A stretch of DNA of 7,070 bases from an uncultured Eubacteriales bacterium (GCA_902803725.1 CADCRD010000040.1:1-7070); one strand, 5' to 3'; positions 1 through 7,019 are shown, numbered from the stretch's first letter. The notes: generated from the sequence alone by a model not told the origin. Translations and numbers: made by a program.

Positions 1-10
1 CAACTGACAA

Positions 11-889
11 ATGAAGAAGGTCATATTCTGTGTCATCATGACAGCATTATTATTCGGAACGATGGAGGTGGCACTGAAAATGGGTGGCTCTGAATTCGAT
101 TCTCTGCAGCTTACATTTTTAAGATTCCTTATAGGGGGCATTATTCTGCTGCCGTTTGCGGCAGCAGAGGCCAGACAAAACAAAGTGCGTCTTACGGCAC
201 GCGATCTTGGCTGGCTGGCTCTGGTTGGTATGATGGGAGTCGGCATCAGCATGGTGTGCTTTCAGTATGGAGTGGATGCCTGCAATGCAGCAACGGCTTC
301 TGTACTGATCTGCCTCAACCCGCTGTTCACAATGGTTATAGCGCATATTTTTACCAGCGAAAAAATGGACAGGCTGAAGGCTGCTGCGATGGTCATCGGT
401 CTGATCGCCATAGTATTTATGATCCGCCCATGGGATGTTCAGCCGGGGAATACAGTAACCGGCATGATATTGATGCTGGCCGCAGCTGTGACATTTGCAG
501 CTTATACGGTCATGGGTAAGCGCAGCATTGCCCGTATCGGCACGTTCTTTCAGACCAGTATCAGTTTTTTGTTGGGTTCCATGATGATACTGGTCGTGAT
601 CGTCATCACTGGCCGTCCCGTGCTGGACGGAGTAAGCGAGAACTGGCTGCTCGTGCTGTACGTGGGCATAATGGTAACAGGGCTAGGTTATTTCTTTTAC
701 TTTACGGCCATCAAACTCTCGGATGCAAGCACGGGGTCCATCGCATTTTTCGTCAAACCTGCTATTGCTCCTGTTTTTGCGGTGACTCTGCTGCATGAAA
801 CTCTGTTGTGGAATACGTATGTCGGGATCGCACTGCTGATATGCGCATCGTTTTTGACCTTGTATGATTCTAAAAAACATGTGGATTAA
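11..889 (+). CDS. EamA/DMT-family small-molecule transporter
   Basis: Predicted inner-membrane carrier of the drug/metabolite transporter superfamily, whose members export or import amino acids, nucleobases and other metabolites; the substrate cannot be read from sequence. The 292 residues are the normal family length and form two EamA repeats (about 5-137 and 149-286), with roughly ten hydrophobic helices near 4-22, 33-50, 66-84, 90-112, 122-138, 148-166, 178-199, 212-232, 242-262 and 267-286. Family-like features are the LRF triplet (37-39) in helix 2 and the last helix pair, KPAIAPVFAV (249-258) followed by HET (262-264). The start at 11 is chosen because a TGA lies in frame at 5-7 and later ATGs would cut helix 1. 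No Shine-Dalgarno is visible in the 10 bases upstream, so it may lie outside the window. The upstream promoter and operon partners are not visible. Family is confident; substrate and direction are unknown. Confidence 0.93.
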   Translation: MKKVIFCVIMTALLFGTMEVALKMGGSEFDSLQLTFLRFLIGGIILLPFAAAEARQNKVRLTARDLGWLALVGMMGVGISMVCFQYGVDACNAATASVLICLNPLFTMVIAHIFTSEKMDRLKAAAMVIGLIAIVFMIRPWDVQPGNTVTGMILMLAAAVTFAAYTVMGKRSIARIGTFFQTSISFLLGSMMILVVIVITGRPVLDGVSENWLLVLYVGIMVTGLGYFFYFTAIKLSDASTGSIAFFVKPAIAPVFAVTLLHETLLWNTYVGIALLICASFLTLYDSKKHVD

Positions 890-920
890 GCCGCGGTCTT
901 TTTGCTGATGCAGAAAAACC
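872..920 (+). terminator. possible weak terminator or stem-loop after the transporter
   Basis: Two overlapping structures are possible. An A-tract (872-877), a short GC-containing stem (880-884 with 891-895, two G-T wobbles, loop ATTAAG) and a T-tract (899-903) give the layout of a weak, possibly bidirectional intrinsic terminator that includes the stop codon. Alternatively, 895-905 pairs with 910-920 (10 of 11 positions, one C-A mismatch and one wobble) around a TGAT loop, but no T-run follows. Placement just past the last codon and just before a new promoter fits termination. The stems are weak, so this is tentative. Confidence 0.35.
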
Positions 921-958
921 ATACTATGCAGCCTGCCGGACTGTACATAAATAAGGGG

Positions 959-988
959 ATGATTTTTATCCTGTTTAAGTGGTATAAT
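959..988 (+). promoter_or_regulatory. extended -10 promoter for the hybrid kinase gene
   Basis: TATAAT at 983-988 is a perfect sigma-A-type -10 hexamer, preceded directly by TGG (980-982), which makes the extended -10 motif TGnTATAAT. The best -35 candidate is ATGATT at 959-964 with an 18-bp spacer; it keeps only part of TTGACA, so the promoter probably relies on the extended -10. Transcription would start near 995, giving a leader of about 75 nt before the kinase start at 1070. Confidence 0.68.
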
Positions 989-993
989 CATAT

Positions 994-1016
994 CATCTCC
1001 TCAATAGCAGGGGATG
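994..1016 (+). other. stem-loop at the predicted 5' end of the kinase mRNA
   Basis: CATCTCC (994-1000) pairs with GGGGATG (1010-1016) over seven positions, including one T-G wobble, around a 9-nt loop. The hairpin starts almost exactly at the predicted transcription start and its 3' arm contains the ATG of a short upstream ORF. It could protect the 5' end, mask that ATG, or as DNA be a repressor site just downstream of the -10. Nothing in the sequence decides between these. Confidence 0.4.
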
Positions 1017-1070
1017 GGAGAGACTGCAAGTTATATAACAGACAATAGTATGGAGAAGGATACTAAATAA
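1014..1070 (+). other. 18-codon upstream ORF overlapping the kinase start (TAATG)
   Basis: An ATG at 1014 opens 18 sense codons (MGETASYITDNSMEKDTK) ending in TAA at 1068-1070, whose last A is the first base of the kinase ATG. A TAATG overlap is the arrangement used for translational coupling. Against real translation, the purine run GGGG touches the ATG with no spacing, and the ATG sits inside a stem-loop. The kinase also has its own ribosome-binding site within this ORF. It may be chance; it is listed because both its ends sit at functional-looking positions. Confidence 0.25.
1052..1060 (+). promoter_or_regulatory. ribosome-binding site of the hybrid kinase
   Basis: The purine run GGAGAAGGA ends 9 nt before the ATG at 1070. 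Its AAGGA core is at a usable distance, and no other Met codon occurs in the first 100 codons, so this site fixes the kinase start. Confidence 0.75.
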
Positions 1071-3976
1071 TGACGGCAAAAATAAATGTTGAATACAAAA
1101 AATATATAAAGCAGTTCACAAAGCGGTTTGTGGTGTACCTGACAGCTTTTGCTCTGTTGTTCGCTTTTGCATTGACAGTGCCGCCGGCAGCAGGAACAGC
1201 AGAGGCGAAACTGAAAAAAGAGCAAAGGATACGAGTGGGATACTATGAGAATGAGGTGTTCCAGGAGGGTGCAAAGGATGGTGCAGTAAAAAACGGCTAC
1301 GCCTATGAATATTATCGTAAGCTGGCTGAGTATACAGGATGGAAATATGATTATGTATACGGCGATTTCAGCGAATTGTATCAAAAACTGCTGGACGGTG
1401 ATATTGATGTCATGGCTGGACTGGCTTACAAAGAAGACCGTGCCAGGCTCATCGGATATCCTGATTCTCCTATGGGAAACGAAACATATAATCTCGTCAA
1501 ACATTCTTCTGATGAAAGTATTGCGACAAATCTTAAAACTCTCAACGGTAAGAAGATCGGTGTGCTGGACAGCGCAATGGCAGGTGTGCTGAATAGTTTT
1601 TTGGATGATAATTCCGTCAGCGCAAATGTCATTAAATACAAGGATTATGAGACTTTGTTCAAGGCTTTTGACAAGAAAAAGATCGATGTGCTGGCTGCTG
1701 AGGGTGATGGAGCCGCCAGCAGGGAACATGCTGAAGTACTGTGTTCCTTTGGGGCGTCAGATTATTTTTTGTGTGTAAGCAAGAAGAAAAAAACTATACT
1801 TAAACAGCTGAATGATGCTCAGAAACAGCTCTCTGTTGAGGAGCCGAACTACATCAATTCACTCCGCAACAAATACTATCCAGTCAGTATTTCAAGTATG
1901 GTTCTTTCGGGTGCAGAGAAAGACTGGATAAAAGAACATGACGAAATGAGGATAGGTTATCTGAATAACTATCTTCCATATTGTGATACTGATGAGGATG
2001 GCAAACTCAACGGATTCCTGAAGGATATCGTCCCGAAAATGATGAAGGGAATGAATGTTTCCAACAAGGAACTCAAGGCCACCTACAAGGGATTTGACAG
2101 TTATGATGAGATGCTGAAGGCGATGAGCAATGATCAGATCGATGTAGCTTTCCCTGTTGGAGGAGGTCTGTTTTATGCAGAGGAAACCGGTATTCTTCAG
2201 TCGAAGGCTGTCATTTCTTCAGCGACCGAACTTGTATATAGCGGCGAATATAACGAAAAGAAGACAAAACATTTTGCGGTCAACAAGAATAACCGCATGC
2301 AGTACTATTTTGTCAGAGCGAATTACCCTGATGCCAGAATCAGTCTGTATGATTCTATAGATAAGTGTCTCGAAGCAATCATGTCAGGTGACGCCGGATG
2401 TACTACTCTGAATGGACTGCGTGCGAATGATATTCTGAAAAACAGTAAATATAAAGAACTGTCGATGCTGCAGCTGACAGTGAATGATGACAGATCATTC
2501 GGTGTTGAGATCGGCAATGAAGGACTGCTCAAACTGATAAACCGCGGACTCAATCTATTGGGTGAGGAGTATATACATCATCTGGCTTATAGGTATACTG
2601 ACGAGCTTTATACATATTCTTTTATGGACATGCTGCGCAGCCATATATGGCTGTTCGTGCTGATCGTGCTGGCGGTCGCCGCACTTCTGATCATGTTCCT
2701 GGTCCGCGATTCAAAACGGTCCAGAAGAGAAATAAGGGAAAAGGAAAAAACACGAAAAGAGCTGGAAGAGAAAAATACTGAACTAGCTGAGAGCCGGCGA
2801 GCTCTTGAAAATGCCCTTGTCGCTGCTGAACATGCTAATAAGGCCAAGACTGTCTTTCTCAACAATATGTCTCACGATATACGTACGCCGATGAATGCGA
2901 TCGTAGGATATACTGAGCTGGCAGCTTCGGATATCGACAATAAAGAACAGGTGCTTGATTATCTGGATAAGATCACAGTTTCCAGCCAGCATCTGCTGTC
3001 GCTGATCAATGATGTTCTGGATATGAGCCGCATCGAGAGCGGTAAAATCACGATAGAGGAGAGTGAAGTGCATCTGCCGGATCTGATAAATGATATAAGC
3101 AATATCATTCAGACCAGCATAGCATCAAAACATCAGGATTTTCACATCGATATGAAGGATGTTGTTAATGAAGATATTATAACAGACCGGCTGAGACTGA
3201 ATCAGATCTTGCTGAATATACTCAGTAACGCTGTTAAATTCACACCCCCGGAAGGAAAAATCAGTCTGAGTGTTGCTGAAAAATCATCAGATTCGCCGGA
3301 ACTGGCTAATTTCGAATTTCGAATCAAGGACAATGGTATTGGAATGAGTGAGGAATTCCAGAAAACAATATTCGAGGCCTTCACAAGAGAAAAGAGTGCT
3401 ACAGTCAGCGGTATACAGGGGACCGGACTTGGTATGGCGATAACAAAGAATATAGTAGATATGATGGGAGGAAGCATCGAGGTCAGCAGCGAGGAAGGAA
3501 AAGGAACAGAATTTTTCGTAGATCTGACATGCCGGATCGCTGAAAGCAAAAAGAAAGCCGATGATATTGCTGAAGATGAAGAAGTGCGATTTGACGGGAA
3601 ATGCGTTCTTCTTGCTGAAGATAATATAATGAATCAGCAGATCGCGCAGGCGATCCTTGAGAGAGCCGGATTCAATGTGGATATTGCAGTTGATGGCAGT
3701 ACGGCAGTCGATATGATGAAAAATGCTGCAGCGGGTACGTACGATGTGGTATTGATGGATATACAGATGCCGGTAATGGATGGTTATGAAGCAGCCAGAC
3801 AAATACGCGCACTTGATGATCAGGGGAAAGCGCAGATCCCGATCATAGCAGTAACTGCAAATGTTTTTGAAGAAGACAGAAAGCTTGCTCTTCAGGCGGG
3901 AATGAACGGACATCTTGCAAAACCATACGACATACCGGAGATCATGAGAACATTGGAGCAGATGCTGAAAGACTGA
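1070..3976 (+). CDS. hybrid sensor histidine kinase with two periplasmic SBP_bac_3 domains and a receiver
   Basis: Membrane receptor kinase of BvgS/EvgS-like architecture, 968 residues. An N-terminal hydrophobic helix (about 21-37) serves as anchor or signal, with a possible signal-peptidase-like AEA at 44-46. Two extracellular type-3 solute-binding domains follow (about 52-270 and 281-508), then a membrane helix (526-545), a charged coiled linker (547-590), HisKA with H box SHDIRTPMNAI and phospho-acceptor His602, and an ATPase domain with N-box Asn720, G1 DNGIG (754-758) and G2 GTGLG (784-788). The receiver (about 844-962) has the acidic pair Glu850/Asp851, phospho-acceptor Asp897 in LMDIQMP, Thr929 and Lys951. 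All catalytic signatures are intact. The protein ends right after the receiver, so there is no HPt domain or output domain. No response regulator gene is in the window. The ligand is unknown; type-3 domains commonly bind amino acids, and domain 1 keeps the carboxylate-binding Arg (Arg124). Regulation is likely from its own extended -10 promoter. Confidence 0.95.
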   Translation: MTAKINVEYKKYIKQFTKRFVVYLTAFALLFAFALTVPPAAGTAEAKLKKEQRIRVGYYENEVFQEGAKDGAVKNGYAYEYYRKLAEYTGWKYDYVYGDFSELYQKLLDGDIDVMAGLAYKEDRARLIGYPDSPMGNETYNLVKHSSDESIATNLKTLNGKKIGVLDSAMAGVLNSFLDDNSVSANVIKYKDYETLFKAFDKKKIDVLAAEGDGAASREHAEVLCSFGASDYFLCVSKKKKTILKQLNDAQKQLSVEEPNYINSLRNKYYPVSISSMVLSGAEKDWIKEHDEMRIGYLNNYLPYCDTDEDGKLNGFLKDIVPKMMKGMNVSNKELKATYKGFDSYDEMLKAMSNDQIDVAFPVGGGLFYAEETGILQSKAVISSATELVYSGEYNEKKTKHFAVNKNNRMQYYFVRANYPDARISLYDSIDKCLEAIMSGDAGCTTLNGLRANDILKNSKYKELSMLQLTVNDDRSFGVEIGNEGLLKLINRGLNLLGEEYIHHLAYRYTDELYTYSFMDMLRSHIWLFVLIVLAVAALLIMFLVRDSKRSRREIREKEKTRKELEEKNTELAESRRALENALVAAEHANKAKTVFLNNMSHDIRTPMNAIVGYTELAASDIDNKEQVLDYLDKITVSSQHLLSLINDVLDMSRIESGKITIEESEVHLPDLINDISNIIQTSIASKHQDFHIDMKDVVNEDIITDRLRLNQILLNILSNAVKFTPPEGKISLSVAEKSSDSPELANFEFRIKDNGIGMSEEFQKTIFEAFTREKSATVSGIQGTGLGMAITKNIVDMMGGSIEVSSEEGKGTEFFVDLTCRIAESKKKADDIAEDEEVRFDGKCVLLAEDNIMNQQIAQAILERAGFNVDIAVDGSTAVDMMKNAAAGTYDVVLMDIQMPVMDGYEAARQIRALDDQGKAQIPIIAVTANVFEEDRKLALQAGMNGHLAKPYDIPEIMRTLEQMLKD

Positions 3977-3987
3977 TCCGGGAATGA

Positions 3988-4012
3988 TGCCGACCCGCAT
4001 TTCATGCCGGCA
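3988..4012 (+). other. stem-loop downstream of the kinase gene
   Basis: TGCCG (3988-3992) pairs with CGGCA (4008-4012), and stacked inside it GCAT (3997-4000) pairs with ATGC (4004-4007) around a TTC loop. This makes nine pairs with a 4-nt bulge (ACCC). It lies 12 bases after the kinase stop. The following bases are A-rich rather than T-rich, so it is not a standard intrinsic terminator. It could be an mRNA 3'-end structure or a leaky stop before the dehydrogenase gene. Confidence 0.4.
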
Positions 4013-4090
4013 GGATAAAAACGGGCAGCATAGGCATTCAGTTATCAGTGCTTAATTGCTATTTCAATTCGCGAGTACTAAAAAAATAAA

Positions 4091-4094
4091 GAGG
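4091..4094 (+). promoter_or_regulatory. ribosome-binding site of the dehydrogenase gene
   Basis: GAGG within AAAGAGG lies 10 nt before the ATG at 4105. The gap before it (3977-4104) has no convincing -10/-35 pair. The gene may therefore be read through from the kinase promoter or use a weak promoter not recognisable by eye. Confidence 0.6.
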
Positions 4095-4104
4095 CAGAAA
4101 AAAT

Positions 4105-5277
4105 ATGGAAAAGATAAGTACATTCAGAGTTCTGAAGGATATCAAAAACGGAGAATACAGAGTGGTGCTGACCCCTGATGAGGTGGCTGAGCTGACTGGG
4201 GACGGCACACAGGTCTATGTGGCTAAAGGCGCAGGTTACAAGGCCGGATTTGACGATGAGGATTACGCAAAGGCAGGTGCGCTCATCACGGAAACGAACG
4301 AAGAGATCTGGAAGAAATGTGATTTCGTTGCAAAAGTCAAGGAAATCGAGCCTTCGGAATACGATCTGATCAGAGAAGGGCAGATGATATTCTGCTGCAT
4401 CCATCCTGCGGCGCATCCTGAAGAAGTCAGCGTGCTTCTTGACAAAAAGGTCATCGCGATAACAGCAGAAGACTCGCATCGCTACGGTTCGCCCAACTGT
4501 GAGGCAGCCGGTAAAGCAGGCGCTTTCATGGGACTTTGGGCCATGATGAGTAATCATGGCGGATCGGGTAAATTCGCAAATGGAGTAGGGCCTTCTGAGC
4601 CGGTAAGAGCGATCGTTTGCGGAGCAGGGACCGTTGGAAGAGCTGCTGTTGACACGCTATATAGGATGGGTGCCCATGTTATGGTGAGCGATGTGTATCA
4701 GCCGGCTCTGGATGCTTTGAAAGAAAAGTACCCGGATATAGAAACTATGGCTGCAGGAAAAGCTGCTCTGGAAGAAAAGATGCCTGATGCGGACCTGCTG
4801 CTTAACTGTGTGAGGTGGCCAAAGGACGCAACGGATTATATGATAACCAGACAGATGGTCGCATCAATGAGAAGAGGCTCTGTTATCTGCGATATCAGCA
4901 ATGACTATGGATGTATAGAAACATTCCGTGAGACGACGCATGACGATCCTATATATACTGAAGAGGGCGTTATCCACTATTGTGTAAACAACATCCCGGG
5001 CGCGATAGCAGGCTCCACATCTGTCGCTTATGCAAAGGCACTGATAGGGCACTTCCGCTCAATAATAAATGATGGTCTTGCAGAGGCGTGCGTAAAAAAC
5101 GGCTATCTAAGACGCAGCCTCACCTGCTACAAGGGATACCTGACACATGAGGAAACGAGCGGCATCCAGGAAAGACCATGGATCAGACCCGAAGAGATAC
5201 TGGGTATTGCAGATCGTGAGCTCGATCCTGCTCCGGCCGCAACAACGACAAGGTCGGAAAATTATTATCAGAAATAA
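4105..5277 (+). CDS. NAD-dependent dehydrogenase, alanine dehydrogenase/PNT family
   Basis: Cytoplasmic oxidoreductase of the family whose type member converts L-alanine, NAD and water to pyruvate, ammonia and NADH. It has 390 residues against about 370 for classical alanine dehydrogenase. The N-terminal substrate domain has KDIKNGEYRVVLTP (11-24) with Arg19, KVKE with Lys78, and His100 in the CIHPAAHPE stretch; these match the substrate and catalytic Arg, Lys and His of the family. The Rossmann fold has GAGTVG (173-178) and Asp196 at the end of the second strand, which favours NAD over NADP. Asp267 and Asn296 (in NNIPGA) match further active-site positions. It is divergent: the usual YETV is replaced by a TAED segment (120-123), the usual SEVAG by CEAAG (132-136), and the tail beyond about 350 is polar. 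Alanine is the default substrate, but another amino acid is possible, so no symbol is given. It lies 128 bp after the kinase and 87 bp before the amidohydrolase. Confidence 0.87.
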   Translation: MEKISTFRVLKDIKNGEYRVVLTPDEVAELTGDGTQVYVAKGAGYKAGFDDEDYAKAGALITETNEEIWKKCDFVAKVKEIEPSEYDLIREGQMIFCCIHPAAHPEEVSVLLDKKVIAITAEDSHRYGSPNCEAAGKAGAFMGLWAMMSNHGGSGKFANGVGPSEPVRAIVCGAGTVGRAAVDTLYRMGAHVMVSDVYQPALDALKEKYPDIETMAAGKAALEEKMPDADLLLNCVRWPKDATDYMITRQMVASMRRGSVICDISNDYGCIETFRETTHDDPIYTEEGVIHYCVNNIPGAIAGSTSVAYAKALIGHFRSIINDGLAEACVKNGYLRRSLTCYKGYLTHEETSGIQERPWIRPEEILGIADRELDPAPAATTTRSENYYQK

Positions 5278-5308
5278 TCAAATGACACATTTTGTGATGA
5301 CATATAAA

Positions 5309-5337
5309 TTGTCGGCAGAGTATCTGAATGATATAAT
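5309..5337 (+). promoter_or_regulatory. sigma-A-type promoter with extended -10 for the amidohydrolase gene
   Basis: TTGTCG at 5309-5314 (four of six to TTGACA), a 17-bp spacer, and TATAAT at 5332-5337 preceded by TGA (5329-5331), giving TGnTATAAT. This is the best promoter in the window. The start point would be near 5344, leaving a leader of only about 20 nt that holds little more than the ribosome-binding site. The amidohydrolase can therefore be expressed independently of the upstream dehydrogenase. Confidence 0.75.
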
Positions 5338-5350
5338 GATTTCCTGCAAG

Positions 5351-5359
5351 GGAAAGAGG
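5351..5359 (+). promoter_or_regulatory. ribosome-binding site of the amidohydrolase gene
   Basis: GGAAAGAGG ends 5 nt before the ATG at 5365. Its strength and spacing select this start. Confidence 0.8.
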
Positions 5360-5364
5360 TACCG

Positions 5365-6978
5365 ATGAAAATTCTGTATGCCAACGGGAAAATATTCACA
5401 TCGAATGAGACTCATCCGTATGTTGACAGCATGCTGGTTGAAGATGGAAAGATAGTATGGACAGGAGCTCACGAAGAGATAGCCGGGGAAACGGATCGTG
5501 CCGGAGGGAGCGGTTTTGAAATCGCAGATCTTAGAGGCAGAACGGTGATGCCCGGTTTTGTTGATGCTCATATGCATCCCATGATGATGGCAGAATACAG
5601 CAGACAGATCCCGTGTCTTTATCCGCGTATTGATTCAATAGCGAAGCTTACAGAAGAGATAGCCGGGGCCGCAGCGAAGACGCCCGAAGGAGGATGGATA
5701 CGCGGTTTTGGATATGATGAGGAGAAATACACTGAGAGGCGTTCTCCGAACAGATATGATCTTGATGCCGGCTGCTCAGACAAACCGGTGTTCCTGGTTC
5801 GCTGCTGTGAACATATTCGCTGTGTCAACAGCATGGCGCTGAAGATCGCAGGGATCACAAAGGATACCCCGGATCCTCCGGGAGGCAGTATCGACAGGGA
5901 TGGATCGGGCGAGCCGACCGGTATCTTAAGGGATAATGCCAGAGATCTGGTACTGCCATATATTCCGAAGGAAACAGACGAGGAAATGGTCGATGCGCTG
6001 GCAGATCTGGGCGTGACTCTTGCTTCTCAAGGCATCACGGCCATTGCTGATATGGGCAATCTTCGTCCCGGCGGCAACTACGAGTATTTCGCGAAGGCAA
6101 TGAAAAAGGGATTCCGTCAGAGAGTCACCATGTATTATATGTGGGACTACTTTATGGACGATCCTGAATTTGTGATCACTCCGCAGTTAATGGATCCTGA
6201 GAGCCGTATCAGGCTCGCCGGGATCAAGCTGATAGGAGACGGCAGCATCAGCGGTAAAACCGCATGGCTCAGCAAGCCGTATCGGAACACGGATGAATAC
6301 GGTGCGCCGGTCTATTCTGAAGAGAGCATGGAGAAGGCGATAGGCTTTGCGAAAAGAACGGGATGCCAGATCTCCATTCATGCCATGGGAGGCCGTGCAG
6401 TAGACAGGATAGTTCAGCGCTTTAAAGATGAAGAGGACTGGACTGACGCAAAATCACCGTATCTTCGCATAGAACATGTGACAGAGATTTCGGATGAAGC
6501 ACTGAAGGCAGCAGCGGAGAAAGGATTTGCTCTTGTAAGCCAGCCTATCTTTGAATACAGTGAGATCGAGGCGTATAAAAGTTCTATGGATGAAGAACGT
6601 CTGAAACATATATATCCATACAGAACAGAACTGGAAAGAGGTGCAAAGATATGCCTTTCAACGGATGCACCGGCAAATTCATGGGCAGTGCCCACAGATC
6701 CGTTTACTAATCTCAAGGCAGCTGTCACCCGCATCGCTTATGACGGCACCGACACAGGCCAAAGCGAGCGGCTTGACATAGAAACGGCAGTAAAACTTTA
6801 CACCAGGGAAGCGGCAAAGATTTGCGGATTTGCAGGTTCAGGAGAATTAAGCCCCGGCTGTTCAGCTGATTTCATAGTTCTGAGTGATGATATTTTCACA
6901 TCAGATCCGGAAGACATCGATAAGATCCAGGTGGAGGAGACATATATCGAGGGCGAGAAGGTCTTCAGCCGCTGTTAA
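5365..6978 (+). CDS. metal-dependent amidohydrolase, YtcJ/Amidohydro_3 type
   Basis: Cytoplasmic TIM-barrel hydrolase of the amidohydrolase superfamily. The YtcJ/N-substituted formamide deformylase branch hydrolyses amides and related bonds, but most members have no known substrate. It has 537 residues, the usual length, and no signal peptide. The N-terminal beta-sandwich part is at 1-60; the metal site motif DAHMHP gives His69 and His71. The family block from 140 to about 190 includes the CEHIRCVNS and TPDPPGG stretches and GEPTGILRD. Lys288 in IKLIGDGS is the likely carboxylated or metal-site lysine. Further ligands are His339 (SIHAMGGRA), His371 (RIEHVTE) and Asp434 (LSTDAPA). The C-terminal part (about 492-533: SPGCSADFIVL, then VEETYIEGEKVF) completes the sandwich domain. 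All expected metal-site residues are present, so it should be active. Placement after an amino-acid dehydrogenase-like gene suggests, without proof, that it may release an amino acid or amine from an N-acyl or amide compound. Family is sure; substrate is unknown. Confidence 0.94.
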   Translation: MKILYANGKIFTSNETHPYVDSMLVEDGKIVWTGAHEEIAGETDRAGGSGFEIADLRGRTVMPGFVDAHMHPMMMAEYSRQIPCLYPRIDSIAKLTEEIAGAAAKTPEGGWIRGFGYDEEKYTERRSPNRYDLDAGCSDKPVFLVRCCEHIRCVNSMALKIAGITKDTPDPPGGSIDRDGSGEPTGILRDNARDLVLPYIPKETDEEMVDALADLGVTLASQGITAIADMGNLRPGGNYEYFAKAMKKGFRQRVTMYYMWDYFMDDPEFVITPQLMDPESRIRLAGIKLIGDGSISGKTAWLSKPYRNTDEYGAPVYSEESMEKAIGFAKRTGCQISIHAMGGRAVDRIVQRFKDEEDWTDAKSPYLRIEHVTEISDEALKAAAEKGFALVSQPIFEYSEIEAYKSSMDEERLKHIYPYRTELERGAKICLSTDAPANSWAVPTDPFTNLKAAVTRIAYDGTDTGQSERLDIETAVKLYTREAAKICGFAGSGELSPGCSADFIVLSDDIFTSDPEDIDKIQVEETYIEGEKVFSRC

Positions 6979-7019
6979 AGGTTAGAACTTTCTCTGCACA
7001 ATCCTTTAAGAAACAGCGG
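6969..7019 (+). other. large stem-loop over the amidohydrolase stop codon
   Basis: CCGCTGTTAAAGG (6969-6981) pairs with CCTTTAA (7003-7009) and CAGCGG (7014-7019): thirteen perfect pairs with a 4-nt GAAA bulge on the 3' side and a 21-nt loop. The stop codon TAA (6976-6978) is in the 5' arm. No T-run follows, so it is not a classical intrinsic terminator. It could stabilise the mRNA 3' end or be part of the larger alternating structure that continues to the window edge. Confidence 0.5.

Noticed and set aside
989..1069. Riboswitch (for example a c-di-GMP type) in the kinase leader
   Set aside because: Only one short hairpin and no recognisable conserved aptamer core is visible; the leader is also too short for most known classes.
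1031..1729. Long open frame of 232 codons on the minus strand
   Set aside because: It is fully opposite the kinase promoter region and first sensor domain, has a low-complexity Cys/Ile/Ser-rich translation with no recognisable domain, and no promoter or ribosome-binding site of its own was seen. It is a shadow of the kinase gene.
3287..4000. Open frame of 237 codons on the minus strand opposite the kinase ATPase and receiver
   Set aside because: The translation is rich in His, Cys, Tyr and Ile with no family signature, while the opposite strand encodes intact kinase and receiver motifs throughout.
4037..4081. Possible promoter for the dehydrogenase gene (TTCAGT/TATTTC or TTAATT/TACTAA pairs)
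   Set aside because: Each candidate matches only about half of the consensus, and the second would leave a leader too short to be convincing. No promoter is called.
5282..5368. 28-codon ORF ending with an ATGA overlap at the amidohydrolase start
   Set aside because: There is no ribosome-binding site before its ATG codons at 5282 or 5297, and the predicted promoter (5309-5337) lies inside it, so the main transcript would not carry its start.
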